Shown here in pieces: positions 1 through 60,803 of a stretch of DNA of 64,000 nt. Origin of the DNA: Lutjanus erythropterus (Eukaryota; Chordata; Actinopteri; Lutjaniformes; Lutjanidae); assembly GCA_020091685.1 (NCBI GenBank), contig CM034592.1:39214705-39278704 (forward strand), in the 5' to 3' direction. Below the pieces are notes generated by a model. That model was not told the DNA's origin and made no database searches. It saw nothing but the letters and a program-made list of their open reading frames with translations. Every line of letters starts with the position of its first letter. The stretch's first letter is position 1. The position numbers were made by a program, and so were the translations under genes.

Positions 1-47943
<47,943 letters not shown>

Positions 47944-48117
47944 CTGACACACAGAAACAAAAACATTGTCAGCTTAGGAACACAGTGTGGTGTCCTGTAC
48001 ATATACAAGTGTGTACACTTCACAGCCAGTTCAGCTTTAAATGAGCCTGAATCTTCATATTGACAAATTCACTGTGGCTTGTACACTGACTTGCTGATTG
48101 GTTGATTAATCAATTTT

Positions 48118-48390
48118 AGGACTGAGACTAACAATTATTTTCATCACCAATTAATAAATTAGATGTTTGGTCAATAAAATGTCAGAAAATGTTAAAAAAA
48201 AAATATCGATCAGCGTTTCCCAAAGCCCAAGATGACATCCCAAAATGTCTTTTTGTCAACAACTTAAAGATATTCAGTTTATTTTCACTTTACTGTCATA
48301 AAGTAGAGAAACCAGGAAATATTCACATTTAGGGAGCTATAATCAGACAAATCAGACAAAATAGTTGGCAACTAATTGTTGTAGCTCTAA
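48118..48390 (+). mobile_element. hAT-like GGGCTGCA-family MITE
   Basis: ggactgagactaacaattat at the left, tcagaaaatg, agcgtttcccaaagcccaag, aagatattcagtttatt, and caactaattgttgtagctct at the right. Same order as 60287-60635. Confidence 0.7.
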
Positions 48391-48655
48391 TTGATTTGTT
48401 GATCAACAGAAAATGAATCAACAACAATTCTGATAATTACTAAATTGTCATTTAATACAAAAAAGTGGTCAACATTTACTGGTTCCAGCCTCTAAAATGT
48501 GAAGATTTACATCTTTTCTGTTTTTATATAACAGGAAATTATACATATTTGGACAGGTACTTTAACAAAACAAAAAATGTGACGATATCACCTTAGCCTC
48601 TGGAAATCTCAGGATTTTATTTTATTTATTTATTTTTTTTTTTACAATTTTCTGA

Positions 48656-48765
48656 TGGACCAGGGTGCAGGATTTAGTGATATAGCACAGCAACCTTCCA
48701 GGTTGTGAACACCTCGCCTCAGCCTCCCCTTCTAAGTGTAGCAGAACCCTATACTCTTTTGTCCA
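48656..48765 (+). repeat. Dispersed fish repeat (GGATTTAGTG type), copy 2
   Basis: accagggtgcaggatttagt and gcctccccttctaagtgtag resemble 50432-50530. Truncated at the right. Confidence 0.55.
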
Positions 48766-49469
48766 TTTGCTGACTTGGCTTAACTTGGTTTGGAACTGAG
48801 GACGAGCTTAGCTCGAGTGGAGAGGCTGTAAAACTGTGAAGAAACACAACATTTCTTATAAATTCCTCACAATAAAATCCCCCTGTTATTTTTCTGTTTA
48901 AAAGCTTTTATTATGAAGCAGAAAAATCAGGAAATGTTGTTTTCATCAGCAGTAACTTAACAAGAGTCCTATCCAGCTGAAGGTGAACATGAACAGTGAA
49001 GTATAGCAAATACCTGAAAGTACAAACAGCGACGCAAGAGAGAAAATAAACTTCAAACCACAGAGATTCAGTTAGAAGCTACAAAAGTACTGAGAGCTGA
49101 ACGTACAGACGCTTTCTGTCCCTCTGCTCTCCTGCACAGACATGATGAGTTAAGTCTCACAACAAATGATTGTTTGAGGGGGAGAAGGGAGGTCGTAACA
49201 TGTTGGCCACACTTAGAAAGATGTCATTGCAACCTGCTGGGATGTGGGTCGGGTGCACTTTGGCCCTGCACTGGGGATGGTTCATCTCGGGTGCAAATAT
49301 AATCACATCTTGACACAGCTCGTTGTGTGTTAATATGAAAAGCAAATGCAATTAAATGCAAATCAGCGCAGCACAGTTTGACTTGGTATGCCCAAAAGTG
49401 ACAATGGAAAAGGCCCACAAAGTGCCTGCGAAACTCACAAAAAATGCTAAATGCCTTATCTAGAACCAG

Positions 49470-49695
49470 TGTTTAGTTTGTCCATTCTGGGCTGCTGTAG
49501 AAAGATAGTGGTGCAACATGGTGGCCTCTATGGAAGAGAACCTGCACCCTCTGTAGATATAAACAGCATATTTTAACATAACAAAAACACAATTGTTATT
49601 TTCAGGTGATTATACACTAATGAAAACATACTTATGAATATTATATTCCATTCCCACTGTATTCTGTCAGTAGATCCCTATAAATGTTATATATC
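49470..49695 (+). repeat. Dispersed fish repeat (CCATTCTGGGCTGCTGTAGAAA type), copy 3
   Basis: tagtttgtccattctgggct and tgattatacactaatgaaaa. Nearly collinear with 26851-27083. Confidence 0.65.
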
Positions 49696-49979
49696 GGACA
49701 TTAAATGAGCCTGAATCTTTATACTGATAAATGCACTTTTGTTGGTATACCATAGTGCTGATTGATGATATAAATCCATTGATTTGTCAATCAAGAGAAA
49801 ATTATCAACAACAATTTTGATTATTAATAAATTATATGATTTATCAAAGCAAAATTGTAAACATTTACTGGTTTCAGACTCTAAAATGTTAAAATTTGCA
49901 TCTTTTCTCTTTTTTCTAGCAATATAGATAGTATATTTTTGGGTTTTACATAGTTCCTTAGACAAAAAGCAAAAAGCAC

Positions 49980-50026
49980 TGAATGAATGAATGAATGAAT
50001 GAATGAATGAATGAATGAATGAATGA
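49980..50026 (+). repeat. (TGAA)n microsatellite
   Basis: About twelve tgaa units. Confidence 0.95.
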
Positions 50027-50099
50027 CTGAATGGAGAGATCAACTTCATCTCCAGGAAATTGTAATGGGAATTGTTCACAATTTTCTTATGTTTTAAAT

Positions 50100-50423
50100 C
50101 AGGGCTGCACAATTAATCGCAATATTACTGAAATTGCAAATCGCATGACCAAGTGCAACATCCACATCACAGAACAAAAACCAAATTGCAATTTTATGAA
50201 AAAGGAAAAATGTGAAGTACTGTAGAGATGCTCTGACATGAAAATCTTCTGGTGAAAGAAAACAAGTTTGTTTGGTACAGATCCCAACAAATTTCTCCTA
50301 ATTGTAATTTGAAAAATTGAAAATTGTGATGCATAAATAATCTCTTCTACTAACTACATCGCATATCACAATTACATTCAAAATAATCACAATATGACTT
50401 TTTTACCAAGTTGCACAGCCCTA
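50100..50423. mobile_element. hAT-like CAGGGCTGCACAATTAATCG MITE
   Basis: Left cagggctgcacaattaatcg. Right end, inverted, tagggctgtgcaacttgg. Interior of ttgcaat / attgcaaat words. No transposase. Target duplication not preserved. Confidence 0.68.
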
Positions 50424-50431
50424 TTTTGTCA

Positions 50432-50622
50432 GACCAGTGTGAAGGATTTAATGACATCTAGCAGTTGGCTTGCAGAGTCCAAACACCTCCCCTCACCCTC
50501 CCCTTCCAAGCCTGTAGGAGGAATTACGGAGGACGTGGAACTTACAAAAACATACTTATGAATATTATACTCCCTTTTGCCATATTCTGTCAATAAATCC
50601 TCATTAATCTTACACATTGGTC
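50432..50622 (+). repeat. Dispersed fish repeat (GGATTTAGTG type), copy 4
   Basis: agtgtgaaggatttaatgac, ccctccccttccaagcctgt, catacttatgaatattatac: the ends of the same element as 49470-49695 with the middle deleted. Confidence 0.58.
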
Positions 50623-52347
50623 TGAGACAAAACAATTAATCAAAACGATGAGGAGAAAGAGCTGAATTGATCGTGAAACTAAACATTAATTGCAGGCCTT
50701 GTATACTGTGAAAATCCAGCCAACTGAGCAGTCAGTGAGCCTGTTTTTGAAAATAAAAATGATGATTCAATGCCGGACCAACAGGAGCACTTGGCAAAAT
50801 AAAGCTCATAATCACACATCATTGAGTGTGGATCAACTTTACCCGTCAAAGCACAAATAGACGGAGCGGCTGCCCCGCCGCTAAATGGGAACTCCCTGGA
50901 GGACCACTGAGGTATACTGAGCATATCTGCCGCCTTTAATGCGTGCTGGGACTAAAGCGACCTGCTGCTGGTTGTCAGCTGTACTGTCTCAGAGCTGCTG
51001 TGTACAAACGTGCTGACTGCTGAGCGCAGCAGACTTCACTGATGCCACAGTGGGTCACAGAGGAGTAAGTGAGGAGGAGAGACAGTCCCAAACAATACAT
51101 CACTATAAAGAGACACACGGAGGAATACACGCAGGATGCAACCTCCTCGCAAAGGTCGATCTGATCTCGTTCTGCGTCTCCCTCTGCGTCTTCGACCGTC
51201 TTTCTGTGTCTCTCAGTCTATCTATTGCGTGTCTCCCTGGCGCTCTGCGTCTCATGCAGACAGACTGGAGGGCATGAAATATGCAGCACATGTATCAGAG
51301 TCAATCAGCCAACACTCGCCCTGCAGTCTACCACTCCCCTGGGTAGCAGGAGTGTGAGATTGGGGAGGAGGGATTCCTGTGTAGTAGACACACAAACCTC
51401 ACCAAACCACTTATCCTCTATTTAGCAAAGCTAGCAGGAGGTACCCCACACACGCACACACAGTACACACTCTCCAAGCTTTAATCTGTGGCAATGTCGG
51501 ACTCATTGTGTCTCCTTTGACCACCAACTGATATATGCAACCTTTGCTTGTGCTGTGATTTATGTGCCCAATATTTTTACAGTAAAGCTGACATCATTTT
51601 TCATGATATTGGATTTTTGCAGAGACCCAATATGCCGATTTTTTCCACACCAATTTGGCTGATTGCTGATGATACTGATGCCTACTTTTCAGACATTTAA
51701 GGGGAGCTCTGATCGTCGTCCATTTTTGTGACACGGGTTATTTTTTTCCTGTACATTAAAGTAGAGCTGCAACAGTTAATCGATTAATCAACTATGAAAC
51801 ATTATTGACTGTAGTAACAGTAGAATATTTTTTGCAGCAGCCCTGCACTCAGCCCTGCTGCCGCCCACTTCCATGTATGCGTGTGCATGTGCCATGTTTA
51901 GAAGTGACGCACACTGAAAAATTGTGCTCAACCTGAAAGCTACTGTGTAAATTCGAGCCCTGCCGATACCAATATATGCACATATTTTGTTCCAACAAAT
52001 CAAGTCTCTCCTTTAGTGAATTAACATATAATTATGTCTGTAGTTATTACGATGTCTGCATCTGCCTGTGGGTCAGAATTTACACTTAACAAAATGTTCA
52101 CTTTCACCAGGCAAAACAAGAAAACTGATGCTGACAGGTTTCTCTTTGTTCTTTACAAATTTGTCAATAAAATTTGTAGTGTTGACAAAATGCATTTTGG
52201 CTCCGCCTCGCATGATCGACGCTGTTGCAAATAGCAACTTTGTTATCTGTTTCAGACACTTCAAATAACTTTCACGCTGCACACATACTTGTGTGCGCAT
52301 AATTAAAGCCACCAATGTTTGTTTATGGCTGATACCAATATTTCATT

Positions 52348-53266
52348 TTAAAGAGGCCATGTTATGCTGGTTGTTTCCTTTTCTTTTAATTTATTATGTA
52401 GCTTTTGTGTGCTTGTAAAATAAAAAAAAAAAATCCAAACAGAGTTACTCCTACAGAAAACATTCTCCTGAACTGCCTTAAATGCCTCATTTTTAATCCA
52501 GCCTTTGTTCCGTCACTTGGTGACATCACTATGTAACACAGTCATATAATGAGCAGCAAGTTTGGAACGAAATTTAAAAAGGGCCTGGGGCCTTAAAGGA
52601 AAAGTCCACCCCAAAATCAAAAATATATACAGTATGTTCCCCTGGCCTGTAGTGCTTTTTTGGTTTGAGTTGCAGATTTTTGGAGATACCGGCTGTAAAA
52701 ATATCAGCCAGCATGAAAAAATGCATTTGAAAAAATCTGTCTCTTTCCAAGAATCATCACCTGGTCACTCAAGATAATCCACAGACCTTGTTGTGAGCAG
52801 TTTCATGTAATTCCATTAGATTCTACTGCAGACACAAAGTAGTTCCTACATGAGACTCTTAATACAAACAATATTTTTCAGGGCAGTGTTTAACATTATA
52901 TATTATTAAATTGTGCTCAATTTTAACTGCTTTATGAGTGTTTTCTTACTGTTACACTAGTCAGATAGTCTAAATTAAATTTTTCGTTTAATCAACAGAA
53001 ATCAGAAAACGGAAATTAGTCACCAGGAACATCCCTAATAGTGGCAACAACAAAAACAACAACATAACAGACAAAGGCGAACAGCGACCAAGGCAAATCT
53101 GGGGTAACATCAATAACGCTTCAGTTTAAATGCAAGTACGGTTTCAGTTTGCTAGGTGCAATGTGTTTTTTTGTATTTTGTCACCATGGTTACACATAAA
53201 CCTGTTCTAACAGAACCCCATAATAAAAGTATGAGCTTGAAAATGAGCATAATATGGCCACTTTAA
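52348..53266. mobile_element. TTAA-flanked MITE (TTAAAGAGGCCAT ends) with a nested MITE
   Basis: Left ttaaagaggccatgttatgc. Right, inverted, ttaaagtggccatattatgc. TTAA at both borders. Copy E of the palindromic TTAA family sits inside at 52593-52862. An X-box-like gtcaccatggttac at 53180-53193 belongs to this element. Confidence 0.72.
52593..52862 (+). mobile_element. TTAA-type palindromic MITE, copy E (right end missing)
   Basis: ttaaaggaaaagtccacccc, tttttggagataccggctgt, gtcactcaagataatccaca. Nested in 52348-53266, so it inserted later. Confidence 0.68.
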
Positions 53267-53305
53267 AGCCTTTATTGATCAGAACGGATGATGTACTGAT
53301 ATTAT

Positions 53306-53306
<1 letters not shown>

Positions 53307-53374
<68 letters not shown>
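53307..53374 (+). repeat. (CTAT)n microsatellite
   Basis: About seventeen ctat units. Confidence 0.97.
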
Positions 53375-53899
53375 ACTTATCTTATCTATTCTATGTATCT
53401 ATTCCTTGTAATCTTTGTTTTTCTCTTCTGTTTCCCCGTTCTTTCTCTCTGCCTCACACAGAGGCCCACGTGCTTCTCTGCTTTATTTTTCTCTTTCTAA
53501 ATAAAGCCTTGAGTTTATGTATCCAGTTTCTCAAACAGGGAGCTCTTTTATGCCTTAGATGTATGTTAGCCGCCTGCCAGGCAAGTCATGATGGCAACAC
53601 CACAGTGAGTCTTACATCTCTCTCAGACTCACAGATGATGACACGGCTCAGATGTAGATGGAAACAGCCGCTGGATTACAGAAAGCACACAGTCCATCAC
53701 TCCGCACCCCTTTTCTTTCTGTGAGTGAACTGTGACTGACAGGTTGACCACACATCACTGATTAGACGCACCAGAGGAGCGTGGGACTGTGTGTCCCTTC
53801 ATCTGTTTTCTGTGCAATAAATCACTGGAACGTGACAGTGGCAGAGTGGTGTTACTGGTGTCACTTTTATCATTATATGATTATATGTACCAGTCAAGC

Positions 53900-54250
53900 T
53901 GGTGAATTAGGATGGACAACTGCTGCATGGGTTGCCATGAGATTCTGTACAGAGATTCATGGTCCACAGAGGATATACCACAGTGATTCACTGACTGTCC
54001 GTGTAGCGTCATCAGCTTGTCAAAGTTTTCGACTGGATGGATTAGCACATTCTGTACATGCATATATGATTCTCAGGTGACTTTGGTGATCTTCGCACAT
54101 CTCTAGTGCCACCATGAGGTCATAATTTATAGTTCAGGTTAAAATATCGCAACAACTATTGTATGAACTGCCATGAAATTCACGTCCCGGGTAAGATGAG
54201 CTGTAATTACTTTGGTGATCCTCTGACTTTTCCTTAAGTCCCCTTTTTGA
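53900..54250 (+). repeat. Dispersed fish repeat (TTGCCATGA...ACAGAGATTCATGG type), fragment 1
   Basis: ggttgccatgagattctgta, tgactttggtgatcttcgca and gaactgccatgaaattcacg are internally repetitive words of a repeat I recognise from teleosts. A second fragment of the same family lies at 55375-55530. Confidence 0.55.
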
Positions 54251-54339
54251 ACCTCGATCAACCTTCTCCTGTTCTATTTCCTGTTGTTGTGGAACTTATA
54301 AGAGCAGCACGTACGTAGGGTATATTCACATCTTGAAAT

Positions 54340-54640
54340 ATCAGCAAAATGCTAGCTAACCAGCTAGCTAGCTCTACATCAATCTTTAGCGTGCTACTTA
54401 ATTAGCATTTTGCTAACATGATCTAACTTAAGATGTGTATATGTGGCTTTTTCAGGTCCCCCAGCAACATATTTTAACCCTCTTCAAAATTTGTTTTTCT
54501 TTTCAACATAAAGAAGTTCTAGCACATAGCAGTTCTACATACAGGAAACAGGAAAGGAGGAGGTTGATTGAGGTTCCAATACCAAGCTTGCTTAACTGTT
54601 AGTGGAACACAGAGTGAAAAGGCGCAGGACTTAGGAAGGG
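54340..54640 (+). repeat. GCTAGCTAAC-rich dispersed repeat, copy 3
   Basis: atgctagctaaccagctagc, then ttttcttttcaacata, tacaggaaacagg, and cgcaggacttaggaagggtt. Confidence 0.6.
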
Positions 54641-55374
54641 TTAATTTATTTTTTGTTTGTTTTTTAAAGCAGCCAAAAATGGTTTTGTAGCAGAGATAAC
54701 CAAACATCTTTTCCTAAATCTGACCAAGTAGTTTTTGTGTCTAAACTTAACCAAACTGCGACTGAAAACTGAGAATCATTCTTAAAAAAATCTGTTCCAC
54801 GCAGGAACTCTATTCTGGGTGCAAGTCCTGCGTTTGACACATTCATCCACCACAAACTCGTCCCTGCATGGACTTTATCGCTCTTTATAGCTAAACTAGG
54901 GGTGTAAATAGCTGAACAGCTGATGTGTGACTAGTCTCACCCAGGTGAAAATATGTTTTTCTTTTAATTTGCCCCAGACTGTGATTTCTGACAAAATACC
55001 TCACAACACACAAAATACAACACACCCTCATACCTACACAACAGAATAGCTCGATTACCAATGACTCCCTAAACGACATGTGACCAGTGACCAGTAGCAG
55101 AAGTGTCAGTCTTACTGGAGCTTAACTACATTACGTCTTGTGACATTACACACACAGTTAATGTTGTAAAATGGTCGCAGTTTGATTAGGTATAACTGTA
55201 AAAATTATTAGGTTTAGGAAAAGATTGTTGTTGCGGTTAAAGTTTTAGTCATCCATTCACCTCCTCAACATGCGGACTTTCTTGCTCTTTACGCTTCTCC
55301 TGTCGTAATTATTAAGCCCGCTATAGGTTGCCGTCGAACAATAAAGGTTGTAATAGGCTGCGTTTTGCACAGAC

Positions 55375-55530
55375 AACCTAATTGGCTAAATGTTAGCGTA
55401 CAAACATACTAAATTAAGACGGTGAACAGATGCCAAACATCAGCATTGTCACTGTGTGCAAGTTAGCACGCCTTTTGTCTTCAGCTCAAAGCACCGCTGT
55501 GCCTGAAGGACAAACTCACAGTTGAGACAG
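55375..55530 (+). repeat. Dispersed fish repeat fragment 2 (CTCAAAGCACCGCTGTGCCT)
   Basis: aagacggtgaacagatgcca, aacatcagcattgtcactgt and ctcaaagcaccgctgtgcct are typical of the family's other end. Confidence 0.55.
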
Positions 55531-55859
55531 ACAAGTTAGAAATGAAACATAAATGGTCTTTCGTATCTTTTTCATATGCAGAGGGAGTGAAAGCAATACA
55601 GCTGACTGAGAAACAAACTAATATTACAAAGTATGGAGAGAGCGTCTGATCACCATTTTGGCACTTTTGTACTTAAATTTTTTATATTTTGTGATGTATT
55701 TATTGAAATTTAATTTCCTGTCTGTCTGTGACATGTTGTACTGCTGCTGCTGTTTTCGACCAGGTCTCTCTTGAAAATGAGACTCAGTGATAGAACTAAA
55801 TAAAGGTTAAACTGAAGATAAAAAATGAAAAAGCTGTCTGTGTTTAACCTGCATTGCCT

Positions 55860-56270
55860 TATAAGCTGAGAAGTGCCTACAGTAAATGGCCTGTGAAGTC
55901 CCCAGAGGGAAACCCATCAGGGGAATGATAATCTTTCTGCTTGGTGAGCGGACCAGGCAGTGCCAGGTGTTGGAAGGGAGGGGGGGTGGAGGTCGCTCAG
56001 TCATGTGGCACAGGGAAGTCTGGCACCGGATTCTGTTAGAAAAGAGGACCAAAGCTCCACTTGGCACGCGAGCCTTTCTGTAAAGTGTGGACGGATGGCA
56101 CAGACGCAGTCCTGACCTTCCTGCAAGGGCTTGGCCACCGGACTGACCCATTAGAAGGGAGATTCACGAGCGACTCCCCAGCGAGGCAGCTAGAGTTTAC
56201 TGGAAAGCACATTAGCCCTTTCTCTGTTGGCCCCCGTGTGGAAATGCCCACTTAATGTTGCCCAGCCTGC
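55860..56270. other. GC-richer unassigned block
   Basis: Higher GC than its surroundings, open in both strands for about 60-110 codons but without splice sites or family resemblance. Could be a conserved non-coding element. Unproven. Confidence 0.25.
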
Positions 56271-56379
56271 TGGCCACAGAGGAGGACACACAGAGCCATA
56301 GGTTCTCCTCTCCTCATTGATTAAGTGCTTACACTCTGACAAACAAAGCTGCTAACTAGAGCCATGAAGGGTTCCACAG

Positions 56380-57670
56380 CTTGTCCCTATAGGAGAACGG
56401 TCTTTGGTTCTTGGTAGAAACTTTTATAAAGTTTCCGCTTGGGAATCCTTTCAGAGAGTTCTACCTAGAACCCAACATAAAGGGTTATACCATATGTGAA
56501 GAGACCACCCAGAACCCTCTATGAGAGGTTCTACAGAAAACACTACTGTGGTGTAATGGTTCCACCCAGAGCCCTATCTGGGTGCCTTGTTAAGGGTGCT
56601 AACAAGAACCCACTGAGGATAATCTACTGAGAACCCTTTTTATATTCCAGGGATTTCATGTAGAACTCACTCATGGGGTTCTAGGAAGAATGCTTTTATT
56701 TTCCAAGAGTTTTATCTGGACCCCTCCAAGGAGGTTCTACTGATAACCCCATTATTTTTCAGGATTTTTATCCAGGATTCTACTGAGAACTTTTTTTTAT
56801 CTAGAACCCACTGAGGGGGTTCTACTGAGAACCTATTTATATTCCAAGACTTCTATCTACAACTGACCAAGGGGTTCTACTGAGAACCCTTTTGATATTC
56901 CAAAGGTTTTTATCTAGAAGCCACACATGCGGTCCTACTGAGAACCCCATTACATTCCAAGGGTTTTATCTAGAACTCACCCAGGGGTTCTATTGTAAAC
57001 CTTTTTAAATTCCAGGGGTTTTATTTAGAACCCACCAATGGGGTTCTGTAGATAACACTTTTATTTAACACTTTATCTAGAATCCACTAAGGAGGTTCTA
57101 CTGAGAATCCTTTTATATTCCATGAGTTTTATCTAGAACCTACTGAGAAGGTTCTACTGAGAGCTCCATTATATTGTAAGAGTTTTATCCAGAGCCCACT
57201 AAGGGTGTTCTAATGAGAACCCTATTACATTCCCAGACTTTTATCTAAAACCCATTCAGTGGGTTCTACTGAGATTGCTTTTATATTCTAAGAGTTTTAT
57301 CTAGAACCCACTGAGGGTTTCTTCCGAGAACCTTTTTAAACTCCAAGGTATTTATCTAGAACCTACCGATGGGCTTATGCTGAGAACCCTTTAAATTCCA
57401 AAGGTTTTATCTAGAACACACCAAAGGAGTTCTACACACAGCATCGTTATTTCATGGTATAAAGAACCCTTGACAAAAGACGTCTTCAAGGGTCTCAACA
57501 ATCCTTGGAGGAACCTTCCAAAAAGGTTCCTTTGGATGAAAAGGGTTCTTAATGGAACCCTTAGCCAACCCTTTCTCCAAAATAAGATTCTTAACAAGCA
57601 AACAGTTCATGAGTCATACGTCGGCCGATCAAGAAGAACCCTTTTGGAACCTTTATTTCTCAGAGTGTAC
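56380..57670 (+). repeat. Minisatellite of ~56-bp units with GGTTCT/AGAACC hairpins
   Basis: Units of about 56 bp, consensus like ggttctactgagaaccc, then ttttatattccaagagtttt, then atctagaacccactgagg. The word tctactgagaac recurs at about 56820, 56876, 56934, 57097, 57153 and 57265, among others. Each unit holds two inverted repeats. Copies are 75-90% alike by eye, at least 15 in tandem, more diverged at the ends. The right end (gaacccttttggaaccttta, tttctcagagtgtac) is a known terminal sequence of fish repeats. Confidence 0.85.
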
Positions 57671-59699
57671 GGCTGAGGCCTCAGACGCCCTCAGACAAAG
57701 ACATCCATAGACTATTATTAGGACACGTAATCATCAAAGTGATGGAAGGATAAAGCCCAAATAGCTCCATTAAAATCATATCTATTGTAGACAATATATG
57801 CACCAGATCGTTACGTGTGCTCTATAAAGCTGATATAAAACCGAGTGGAACGCTGCACAGCTCATCTGCAAACACACATTAAAAAAAAGGCATCTTTCAT
57901 GTGCAGGCTTCGTGCACGCGCAGCAGGAAAAAATGGTGTCAACTTTCACAGAGAGGGATCCAAAAATAGACCCCTTTCCAATTGGGGATAACATTTGTAG
58001 GCACACAAAAGCCCATGATAATCTTTCAATTTTAGGGAAGAACAAAACAATTAAAACAGAAAACACAATGGAACAATCTGTGACAGTGTAAGCACCCGCA
58101 GTGAAACAAAGGGAATTAGGACACTTTATGTGCCACAACAAATAAAGGCTGTGATAGGATAGCATTTAGGGCTCTGATGTCCCCCCCTGAGGACGAGCTT
58201 CTACAGTGTTGTGTTTTTAATTGCACGGAAGCGCCGTGATGCCGGGAAAAATCTGACCAGGATTCCTGACCTTGTCCGTCACTCTGATGCCCGCTGATGG
58301 AGGTCGTAAACTGTCGGAAAACTGCTCTGCTTCCCGTATCAGCAGGATAACAATGAATATGCAACACTATATCATGGCCATGGTTGCATCTCTGCATATG
58401 TATTATTTATTAACTGTTTATAAGCTGCTTATCCATAACAGTGCATACATACAGATATATGTATATACATGTATATGTATATGTATACTACATTCTGCAA
58501 TCCATTCTCATTATACAAGTGATGTCAAAGTTTATTATAGACTGATATCACAAAGCATGTCTTAAAGGACTGTACATAAAATAAACTAACATTCTGCATT
58601 ACAGTTTATATTTTTTACTATTACTCACCAAGCTATCACATTATTATATTTTACTTTATATTCTACTGTATTTTATTTATTTTTTCTGCTGCACTATTTC
58701 TTGTCTTGATTTTAATCACACTACAGTCCACATTGGTGATTTTTCTTTACATATATACATTTCTAAATAGATATTCATCTAAAAGTTAGGGTTTAGGTTT
58801 TAAATTTTTATGCATCAATTTGTGCCTTAGCTAGCTAAACTACGCTAACCTTATATAAGCTGTAATTATAGGCAGGCAGCATAACCTGAAACGCAAAATT
58901 TGTAGTCTAAATTCTGTCACTGTGGGTCTCTCACACATTTAAGTAATGACAAAAGACAGCTGATGAAAGTGTATCTGTATTAAAGTTTTATTCGTGTTAG
59001 GTTTAGTCACGATCCTGGACTTCTTTCCTCTCTCTATCCGACGTATGTTTTCCTGGTTATAGCAATTTGCAAGTAGCTAGCAATGGCTAGCAAGAAAGCA
59101 CCGTTACCTAGAATAAATATGAATTTCTTCACATTTGAAAATTGTTGGAAACATTTGAGATAATGTAAGACACAACTCAACAAAATATATAACATATGTC
59201 TGGTATTATTAGACATTTAACGTGGAAATGTTAGTTATTACAGCTGTATGATTAGCAGGCCCACAAGGAAATTCTGCAGACAGTTCTGCAGATTTAAATC
59301 AAACAGAGATGCTGCATGTAAAACTTACTGGTTATTAATTCATGTGTTGGTTTGTTTCAACATTTTATGCTGGCTGACTTTTCCGACAAATTTTCACAAC
59401 TGAGATTTAACGGTTCTCCTAAAATCTACTAATATTTTTTTTCAGCCCTGCTTGAGGCTTGGGATAATTTTAGGTTGTTTTAGGTAGTGTGCTTTTATTT
59501 TTCTCTAAAAATAATCTTTGTTATCTTAAATCACTACTCATTGAGACAGAAGATACATAAATTATCATGTCTTATATTAGCTTAAAAATTGCAGGTCAAC
59601 TGATTTTCAACATATTTACCCTTCAGCACAACATATCTCTCATCTAGGGACTCCATATGTCAGTCTCATAGAGTTACTATAATATCTTTATTGGCAACA

Positions 59700-60280
59700 A
59701 CATAAAAACACCAAATTATATCAAGGCAGCAGTAAAGTAATTTTGACTGACACATGAAAATGTTTTGATTTTTCAAACTGGATTACTGCTCACACATCTT
59801 CACTCACCTGCCATAATCAATCGCACCTTTCCTTTCTCATACATGTTTAACCAACTACTGGGTTATTGGGGACACGCATCGGTGCCTGCGTTCTCCCTCA
59901 GGCTATGGCTGGCAGTCATAGATGATGCCTCAACTGCTCAACGCTCACTCCTCTCTGTCTGTGTCTCCCCGTCCCCGTCTCTGTCTATCTTTTTCTCTCC
60001 CTCTATTGCACAGCTACCCATGCTGCTAATCTGGATTATCAAAAATATTCCATATGTACCGGAGAAAATGTGTGCAGAAATGTGTTTATCATCACGAACA
60101 CCGCAGACAGGCAAAAGGCAATTTATAAAACCTGTAAATAATCATGTGACGATGAACTACACTGTAATTAATCTGTCCTCTCTGTTGTGACAGTGGCACA
60201 AAATAATTTTAAACATGAAAAATGAGCAAGAAATGCACCATGGCAACCGTCCTGTATAAAAAATATTACCAAAAACTTGT
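59700..60280. other. Unassigned stretch with one half of a local duplication
   Basis: 59765-60190 is open on + for 141 codons but low in coding character. 60130-60270 is repeated at 60645-60785. Confidence 0.4.
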
Positions 60281-60286
60281 ACCAAG

Positions 60287-60635
60287 CAGGGCTGCAACTA
60301 ACAATTATTTTCACTCTTGATTAAAATGTCAGTTCTTGATTAATCTATTAGATGTTTTTTGTATACAGTGTCAGAAAATGGTTTAAAAAATGTCGATCGG
60401 TGTTTCCAAAACCTCAAGATCACGTCCTCAAATGTCTTGTTTTGCCCGCAACCTGAAGATATTCAGTTTACTGTCATAAAGGAGCAAAGAAACTAGAAAA
60501 TATTTACAGTTAATGAACTGAAATCAGAGAATTTTTCTCTTTTTCCTTAAAAAATTACTCAAGCTGATGAATTGATTATCAAAACAGTGGGCGATTAATG
60601 TAATGGATAAATAATCGATTAATTGTTGCAGCTCC
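60287..60635 (+). mobile_element. hAT-like GGGCTGCA-family MITE (full length)
   Basis: cagggctgcaactaacaatt at the left and ataatcgattaattgttgca then gctcc at the right are inverted ends. Interior: tcagaaaatggtttaaaaaa, cggtgtttccaaaacctcaa, gatattcagtttactgtcat. The best-preserved copy of the family in the window. Confidence 0.8.
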
Positions 60636-60803
60636 ATTTAGAGATAATCATGTAAATAATCATGTGACTATGAAGTAAACTGTTATTAATCTATCCACTT
60701 TGTTGTGACAGTGGTACAGAATGAGGTTCAAAACCTTAAACATGAAAAATGAGAGAGAAATGCACCATGGCAGCCATGTTGTGTGAAAATTATTTATTGA
60801 TTT

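Noticed and set aside
53180-53193. Fourth X-box-like motif gtcaccatggttac
   Set aside because: Lies inside the TTAA-flanked MITE 52348-53266, so it probably reflects the element's consensus and not local regulation.
56380-57670. CRISPR-like array
   Set aside because: The ~56-bp units are contiguous and lack repeat-spacer alternation, and the genome is vertebrate. It is a minisatellite.
59765-60190. 141-codon open frame on the + strand
   Set aside because: Ser/Pro/Leu-mixed with no domain, no splice context, and its end overlaps a local duplication. Treated as chance.
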